Origin: Smallanthus sonchifolius | Taxonomy: Eukaryota > Streptophyta > Magnoliopsida > Asterales > Asteraceae | DNA length: 64,000 nucleotides | Assembly (NCBI GenBank): GCA_023525975.1 | Contig: CM042027.1 | Coordinates: 14,341,001-14,405,000 of the forward strand | Direction of reading: 5' to 3' | Part shown: piece by piece, positions 57,748-64,000 of the stretch | How the letters are laid out: every line of letters starts with the position of its first letter | How positions within the stretch are numbered: position 1 is the stretch's first letter | Notes under the pieces: generated by a model | Told to the model about the DNA's origin: nothing | The model's database searches: none | What the model saw: only the letters and a program-made list of their open reading frames with translations | Made by a program: the position numbers and the translations under genes

Positions 57748-57870
57748 AAAGAAATATTTATTGATTTATGAATTATGAATTGTATTCATCATTTTTTTAG
57801 TCTCAAATTGTATTTTGTTTTAAATTTATTTTATTTATAACCCCGTGTAATACACGGGTTCTGACACCAG

Positions 57871-59550
57871 TGATATAATAAATATACATAATCAAGTAAT
57901 AAGTATCTATAATTAGTTTTATATTAAATATTAAAAATATACTTTTAATATCATTATTTAATAGGAAAAATATGCGAGAAAAACATGTTGTGAATGCACC
58001 AAAAAATAACACATGTAATCACAGAATTTTTATTTATTAGTATCAAGATCAGATAAATGTTGCAAATAACCTTTAAAACTATAACATTGCATGGTTTTAT
58101 ATGACTCCACATAACATCTAGTCATGTACATTAAAGATATGGGTCTACATGAATAACAAGGTGGAAATATAAAGTGTTTGTCATTTACAATCACATTGTT
58201 GGTTTGTCTCGATCCAAAGTGTGGTGTGGCCCAGGTGTTTTAGCATGTCCGACTCTGTTAGGGGAGGAAATCTTGATATGGCATGAAACACGAGACGAAC
58301 ACGATATGAAAATAACTAGATTTTTTGTTGGTTAGTATAACCGTTTATTAACGGGTTAACCTAATACGACCCGTTAATGCATTTAAGTTTAAGAGTTTTT
58401 AAGTAAAGTTCTTATTTAAATTTTAGAGGAAGTTATTTAAAATATATTAACATTTAAACTTTATACTTTGATATTTAAGTTTCCCTATTAATTTTTTTTG
58501 AACATCGAAAGCTCTACTGACACGTCTCATATAGTGGAAAACTCGTACATCAGTCATTCAGTCGCACCATGTATATCACAAGTTCATGAGGAAACTCATC
58601 ACCGTGGGAAAACCCCCTAGAGTCGGGATCGGACACATGACCTCAAAGAGACCAAATTTGATATGGACGACCAAAGTTGATGCCGACAACCAAATTTGAT
58701 ACGCCTTCAGTTTTGATACTAAAGACCACAGTTGATACCGAAGACCAAATTCCACCAACTTGTTAACAAATGTGATTCAGTAACAGTTTTCGGTGCATAA
58801 CAAAGCCAAGGGTTTTTCACCTGGGAAACACCTCCCCCCTAATCGGGGGCGTTGTCCCTGAACCATTTTCAACAGACTTCTCTCACTCGAACTATCAAGA
58901 ATGTCTTGATTAAAACATACACTTCACATCTCTTAACTTAGATAAGTATATATTCTCTTCCTAGTTTAGTCTTAACTGAATCATAATTTAATTAAAATCA
59001 TCAACAAAAATAAAGATTATTTGATCACATGGGAGGTCTCTATAAAAAATAAGAATGTTTTTTTTTTCTTTTTGAACGGCTGAGAAATTTTATAAAAAAC
59101 CAAACACTAGCAAGAAGCTAGAGAGACAAAAAAACAAAGTACTATACGTTAATTTTTTTCGATCTATTCTTCACCCAAATGAAAGTTTCACCCTCCGGGA
59201 CAAAGTACAATAAAAATGTTTGTTGATTAAACGGATGCTTTCACCCTCTAGGAATAAAGTGTCCACTGTTCTCCTGTCTGCTGCAACTGCTCTGCTACTT
59301 TCATCACTCGTTTACTCACATCCATCTTCTCTCAGTCACAAGCATAGTCATTATCAAATCAAACCCAACAAGCATTAATTATCCCTCTCTAACCCCCAAC
59401 AAGAGAGTGATGAGTCTTTCAAAACACAGACCTCTCACTCTCTCTCACACCTTCACCTCCTGCAAACATCTCAGAAAAACCAAAACTTGATGGCGACTAA
59501 TGATTGGACTGAATTATACACAAACCAACCCCACCCTATATTTCCCCCCT
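57871..59550. other. Intergenic upstream of ERECTA
   Basis: No gene. Near 58025-58045 TTTATTTATTAGTATCAAGA looks like a decayed minus-strand Helitron start. Tandem 19-bp repeats lie at 58649-58757. The GC-rich CCCCCCTAATCGGGGGCG near 58835 is a short palindrome of unknown meaning. Confidence 0.4.
58649..58757. repeat. Imperfect 18-19-bp tandem repeats
   Basis: About six units of the form GACCAAATTTGATATGGAC / GACCAAAGTTGATGCCGAC run head to tail with point differences. Confidence 0.7.
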
Positions 59551-59552
59551 TG

Positions 59553-59560
59553 TATATAAA
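59553..59560 (+). promoter_or_regulatory. Probable TATA box of ERECTA
   Basis: TATATAAA lies about 430 bp upstream of the ERECTA start codon, after a CT/CA-rich stretch (59425-59460) typical of plant core promoters. Transcription starting about 30 bases downstream would give a leader of roughly 400 nt. Confidence 0.5.
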
Positions 59561-59729
59561 TGGTAAATCTTTAACCCTAACACAGTATTTCAAGAAAATG
59601 TTTTTTTAAAGATTTTACAAAAAAAATTACAGATTGACCCACATGTATGGTGTAGAATGGAAATAATCTTTATTCTGAAAATGATAATAGTTTAAATGTA
59701 TGAAATATTAAAACTAACATGATGCAGAA

Positions 59730-59951
59730 ATGGGTCTTTTTCATCTCTCTTATCCTGCAAAAGCTGTCAGCAGAGAGAGAAATATGGAAAAGTTATCAAC
59801 AGAAGGGGAAACAATAGCACAGTGGCTGCTCAGCTATACCTTGGCACTACTATTATGGTACTATTTCAAATTTTTTAACTTTATATTCTCCAGAATCCTC
59901 CATAGATACCATGTGATGCGGCAGAATCTTGCCGGAGATTTAGAGAGGTGA
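59730..59951 (+). other. Upstream ORF (73 codons) in the ERECTA leader
   Basis: ATG at 59730 opens a 73-codon frame ending at 59951, 41 bases before the ERECTA ATG and in a different frame. The peptide starts MGLFHLSYPAKAVSRERNME and has a hydrophobic aromatic segment (WLLSYTLALLLWYYFKFFNFIF), so it could be membrane-inserted. I recognise no family. If the transcript starts near the TATA box at 59553, this frame lies in the leader and could reduce ERECTA translation. It may also be a leader exon or a chance frame. Confidence 0.4.
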
Positions 59952-59992
59952 GGCGGCGCACGGCGGAGGAAGGTGGCTGATGTGGTGGTGTA

Positions 59993-62900
59993 ATGGAGTC
60001 TTTAAGAAGAAAGGTTCAAGCTTTGGTAATGATGGGGTGGTTTTTGTTTCTTCTGGTTTCATCAAGCTTCTACCTTTTGGTGAACTGTGATGATGGTGAG
60101 TGTGTTATCCTTTTCAAATCTAAGTCTAACCCATTTGGTACAACTTTTATTGCATACTGTACAACAGTACAAGTCATTTTTTGATTTGGGAAAAAGGGTT
60201 TCTTTTTGTAAGTTGTAATCATGTTTCTTGATTTCAAACTGTTTGTTAACTAAGATTTGCAAGAATTTAGAACCCATTATAATATTCCCTTTGACTTGGA
60301 TTATATTATGTTATTAGGTTAATTAAATATGATATTCCTTCTTAAAAAAGACTGAATCCACTTGAAGCATGTGCTTTAAGTTTATATTTTAATTAAATTA
60401 ATCTTGAATTTTTTTAATGGTGAAGGAGGGATATTGTACTGTTGGAGTTTAAAAGTCATTTAGAGATGTGAATAATGTCCTTTGAGTTTATATTTTGATT
60501 AATTTAATCTTGAAATTTTTAATGGTGAAGGAGGGATATTGCTGGAGATTAAAAAGTCATTTAGAGATGTGAATAATGTACTTTATGACTGGACTGATTC
60601 ACCTTCTTCAGACTATTGTACGTGGAGAGGGGTTTCTTGTGATAATGTCACCTTCAATGTCGCTGCACTGTGAGTGTATTGTTAACCTAACTCAATTAAT
60701 TTCAAGTTTTAAGAACAAGATTATGGCTTTTTTGGGTCAAAATGTTGACTTTTTGGGAACCATCTTTCAGTAATCTTTCAGATTTGAATCTTGATGGGGA
60801 ACTGTCACCAAGTATTGGAGAGCTTAAAGGTTTACTCTCTATGTACAGTTTCTTCCCTTTAATACACTTGAGCTAAAAATTGAATAAATTGGAATTTCTT
60901 TTTCCTTTTTTACCTTTTTTAATAAAAAAAGTGATTTTTAATCTTGTTTTGGATCATGTTTAAACAGAGATCTGCGTGGAAATAGATTATCTGGTCAAAT
61001 CCCAGATGAGATTGGTGATTGTAGTAACCTTGAGAACTTGTAAGCATAATCTTAAAAAATTCAAAATTTGATTTTTTTTGGTGATTTCTAGGATATGTTA
61101 TATAACTTTTGACACATTTTATGATTAAATTATTTTACTAGGGATTTATCATTCAATATGTTAACCGGTGACATCCCGTTTTCTGTATCAAAGTTAAAAC
61201 AGCTTGAGCTCTTGTAAGTATAACCTTCATTATGTACTCTAATATTTGCTAACTAGTTTAGGTCCCGTGAAAAATATTAATATTTAAATTTTTTAAATCT
61301 TTATGTATATATATTTCACAGGTGTAAAAATATATTACATATACTACGGCTATAAACAAACTCAAAATATGTAAAAATTAATATATAATTAGGTTTCGAA
61401 AATACGTTAATTACTATTTAATATAATTTCACTTTCAATTACTATTTGATTGAAATAAAAGTTACATAAATAAATTTTAAAATTTTCTTATAATAAGGGA
61501 TAATTTAAAATAAATGTGTTGTATTAGTCCAATTAATACTATCTTTAAATATATATTATTATTTAAATATAGAAGTGCATTAAATAAGAGAGAGAAGCGG
61601 GAAAAAAATGATGAGATTGAATGTGGAGATGACACGTGGCACTAAAAAAACCTTTATTTATTAGTATGTATAGATTAAATATTGACCACCTTTGATGAAA
61701 CTATTACCATTCATATCACAGAATCTTGAAAGACAATCAATTAACCGGACCGATCCCTTCAACTTTATCACAGATTCCCAATTTGAAGATTTTGTAAGCA
61801 TCATTCCTTCATTTCTTTTCCTAAAAGAATCATAAAAATCCATAAATTAATTTATAAAAATGATGTCTTTCCAGGGACTTGGCACAAAATCGGCTAAACG
61901 GGGAAATCCCAAGGCTTATATACTGGAATGAAGTATTGCAGTATCTGTAAGTTTCTAAAGCTTGATTCTTTAAAATCTGTTACTTGTTTTACAAGTTTGA
62001 TCAAAATATATAATCTTGTAACTAGAGGATTAAGGAGCAACAATTTGGAAGGAGAGCTCTCCCCGGACATCTGTCAGCTAACGGGCCTGTGGTATTTGTA
62101 AGTAGTGTTTTATATTTTCATCATGTCGATTTACTTTTCTATAAAGTTTTTGCTTATGTATGATCATTTACACAGTGACTTGAGGAACAATAGTTTAAGT
62201 GGCACAATTCCTTCAAATATTGGCAATTGCACTGGCTTCCAGGTTTTGTATGTACCGAACTCCGACAATTAAAAATTTGAAAATATTAACATGGTGTGGT
62301 ATTGTATTGATTAATTGTCGTGTTAACTGTACTAGGGACTTGTCATACAACCGACTGACCGGAGAGATACCATTCAATATCGGTTTCCTACAAGTAGCCA
62401 CATTGTGAGCCTATAGCTTATAGCTTTGACTACTTTTTAGTTAATATATGCGTATTAATATTCGTCTTTTGGTTTTGGTATATCTTAGATCCCTCCAAGG
62501 AAATCAGTTCTCGGGTGAAATTCCGTCTGTGATTGGACTCATGCAGGCGCTTACGGTTTTGTAAGTGATTTCATCTTATTTTAATGTAGTAAAAACCCAA
62601 AATTTATATGATTTTCTCAAGGGAGTCGGGTCGGTATTGCAGGGACTTGAGTTGCAATAATTTGACCGGTCAAATACCACCGATCCTTGGAAACTTGACT
62701 TATACTGAGAAATTGTAAGAACATATTTTGTTTTTTGTGTTGTGCTGTTATGATATCAGGGTGAGTGGATATGTGTTTTGAAAGTGATTATATAATAACA
62801 GATAATTTTTTATATATTAACTTCTTGAAACCGCTCTATGGTTTTGTTGTAGATATCTCCATAACAACAAGTTGACAGGATCCATTCCTCCTGAGCTCGG

Positions 62901-64000
62901 GAACATGTCGAAGCTCCATTACTTGTATACGCGCTTTTGTGTTATTAAGAATACTATATAAATGTTACAAATCTTTAAGGCGTGTATTTTAAGGTTTTTT
63001 TGTTATGTAGGGAACTGAATGATAATCAGCTTACGGGTCATATCCCACCGGAACTTGGAAGACTAACAGACTTATTTGATCTGTAAACTCTGCAATTCCA
63101 CTTCTTTAACCTGATTATGTTTTTTCTTTGGGAAGTTAATTGTGCTATGTGATTGTAGTGATGTTGCGGGGAATAAACTCGAGGGGTGTGTACCTGAGAA
63201 TCTTAGCTCTTGCACTAATCTCAACAGCCTGTAAGTTTTGATAATCTTACATCTTTTTCTGTAAGTTTTATACAGCTGATATAAATCATTTTTGACATGC
63301 AGCAACGTGCACGGGAACAGACTGAAGGGAACCATCCCTGCTGCATTTCAGAGGCTTGAAAGCATGACATATTTGTAAGTTCATACATTCTTGATTTAGT
63401 GATGCTTGAAATCCTCTTATAAGATCGATGCAATTCTTCACGAATTACAATTTTTTTTAATAAATAAATTCAATCAGGAATCTTTCATCAAACTACCTTT
63501 CGGGTCCTATTCCAATTGAGCTCTCTCGGATCGGTAACTTGGATACACTGTAAGTAATTCTAAACAGTTAATGACTTTTAACTTGATTGTTTTTTCCTTT
63601 TATTTTTTCGCAAAATCAGTTGGTATTTTCTATGTGTAGGGACCTATCTAACAACGAAATCAGCGGTCCAATCCCTTCTCCACTTGGTGATTTGGAACAT
63701 CTTTTAAAACTGTAAGTTTGCTTTTTAATATTATTTTTCAATACTTGATAGGCCTTTGTTATCACTTTTAATTTTTTTTCTTTTATTGAAACACTATAGG
63801 AATCTGAGCCGGAACGAGTTGACCGGATATTTACCGGCTGAGTTTGGTAACTTAAGAAGTGTCATGGAAATGTAAGCGGTCATATGTTATTCATAAGTCC
63901 TTCACAGTTTTTGACCAACTTTTTTTTTGCAGTGATCTTTCTTACAATCATCTCTCTGGTGTACTGCCCCAAGAGCTTGGTCAACTTCAGAATTTGTTCA
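59993..64000 (+). CDS. ER: ERECTA LRR receptor-like kinase (N-terminal part, cut by window end)
   Basis: Exons: 59993-60095, 60531-60669, 60771-60842, 60968-61039, 61142-61213, 61722-61793, 61875-61946, 62026-62097, 62176-62247, 62336-62404, 62489-62560, 62643-62714, 62853-62924, 63011-63082, 63159-63230, 63303-63374, 63478-63549, 63640-63711, 63800-63871, 63933-64000 (incomplete). From exon 3 each exon is one LRR, 72 nt (69 for exon 10), phase 2 throughout. Signal peptide about 1-32 (MESLRRK...FLFLLVSSSFYLLVNC). The N-cap is LLEIKKSFRDVNNVLYDW...DYCTWRGVSC, followed by 18 LRRs. The sequence matches Arabidopsis ERECTA through SLQGNQFSGEIPSVIGLMQAL and beyond. ERECTA perceives EPF/EPFL peptides at the plasma membrane with TMM and SERK partners and controls stomatal patterning and organ growth. 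Remaining LRRs, membrane segment and kinase lie beyond the window. Confidence 0.97.
60376..60585 (+). repeat. 105-bp tandem duplication covering the ERECTA exon 2 acceptor
   Basis: 60376-60480 and 60481-60585 are near-identical. Each holds the intron end (TTTAATGGTGAAG) and the first ~50 bases of exon 2 (GAGGGATATTG...TCATTTAGAGATGTGAATAA). The downstream copy keeps the frame LLEIKKSFRDVNNV. The upstream copy has an insertion and deletions (TTGTACTGTTGGAG) that shift the frame to a stop, so it is a decoy exon start. Confidence 0.9.
61253..61674 (-). mobile_element. Non-autonomous Helitron (copy 10) in ERECTA intron 5
   Basis: On the minus strand it starts TCTATACATACTAATAAATA (61674) and ends GGGACCTAAACTAG (61253); the 3' hairpin is eroded (CACGGGACC only). 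The body matches the family (GCCACGTGTCATCTCCACAT). Plus-strand flanks are A and T. It lies between exons 5 and 6, leaving both splice sites untouched. Confidence 0.88.

Larger units (their letters stand above)
53943..57870 (+). mobile_element. 3.9-kb Helitron carrying a decayed PIF1 helicase
   Basis: It starts TCTATCCTATATAATAAACA after A (53942) and ends TTCTGACACCAG before T (57871), with a perfect hairpin CCCGTGTAATACACGGG 13 bases before the end. The terminal CTAG has changed to CCAG. The right part carries helicase remnants in element orientation. The left part has a leader-like segment (53990-54215: AAACCCTAATCGCC, CT-rich) that could be the element's promoter and first exon. The Rep endonuclease was not found. 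An internal 3'-like end (TACACGGGTTCTAACACTAG, ending 55332) suggests a composite or nested history. Confidence 0.75.

Noticed and set aside
1..64000. CRISPR arrays, operons, rRNA or canonical tRNA genes
   Set aside because: None seen. The tRNA-like boxes at 12942 and 17550 belong to SINEs, and the DNA is clearly eukaryotic.

Overview
This is plant nuclear DNA. Genes are split into many small exons with GT-AG introns, intergenic DNA is very AT-rich and full of transposon remnants, and three genes are clearly land-plant genes. Several repeats resemble ones I associate with Asteraceae (TGACACGCA-type CACTA subterminal repeats, CGAGC-rich hAT MITEs, an RT element with a C-terminal zinc knuckle and endonuclease-like domain). 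The family assignment is therefore a tentative recollection, not a proof.

Three host genes look intact. (1) A 13-exon minus-strand gene at 28330-32551 encodes a 654-aa DWNN/RING/zinc-knuckle protein of the RBBP6/PQT3 type, a likely E3 ubiquitin ligase. (2) A 17-exon plus-strand gene at 44190-50961 encodes a 962-aa F-box/LRR protein like Arabidopsis FBL15/SLOMO. (3) A plus-strand gene starting at 59993 and cut by the window end is the LRR receptor kinase ERECTA; 20 exons (the last partial) give about 510 residues of ectodomain. I assembled all exons by hand, and every splice phase closes. The three genes are unrelated; there is no operon-like organisation.

Host-gene relics: a damaged LURP-one-like (LOR) gene at 4524-5261, a Ran GTPase pseudogene at 13735-14240, and an eRF1 pseudogene at 20046-20765 that kept its NIKS region but lost the GGQ-bearing middle.

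Layout. 1-3.9 kb: two decayed LINEs around a Copia LTR/gag fragment. 4-5.4 kb: LOR relic. 6-6.7 kb: C-terminal zinc-knuckle/endonuclease-like part of an unusual RT element, with a second copy at 17.8-18.2 kb. 7.8-10.6 kb: CACTA ends, a small Helitron and a hAT MITE with a perfect 8-bp TSD. 11.1-12.6 kb: PIF/Harbinger transposon. 12.9-20.8 kb: two SINEs, the Ran and eRF1 relics and another hAT MITE. 21.2-23.5 kb: decayed Copia element. 23.5-26.4 kb: Helitron and tandem duplications. 28.3-32.6 kb: PQT3-like gene. 32.8-38.3 kb: a cluster of five Helitrons, one nested and one split by a 3.2-kb solo LTR. 38.9-43.7 kb: a hAT-like element, and a long-inverted-repeat (MULE-like) element carrying a Helitron in one arm. 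44.2-51.0 kb: FBL15-like gene with a MITE in intron 3. 51.5-57.9 kb: MITEs, a small Helitron and a 3.9-kb Helitron with a decayed PIF1 helicase. 59.5-64 kb: ERECTA promoter, leader with an upstream ORF, and gene body with a Helitron in intron 5.

I see no novel multi-gene system. The strongest leads are the tight two-subfamily Helitron colony, the endonuclease-like RT element tails, and the exon-2 duplication and upstream ORF of ERECTA.
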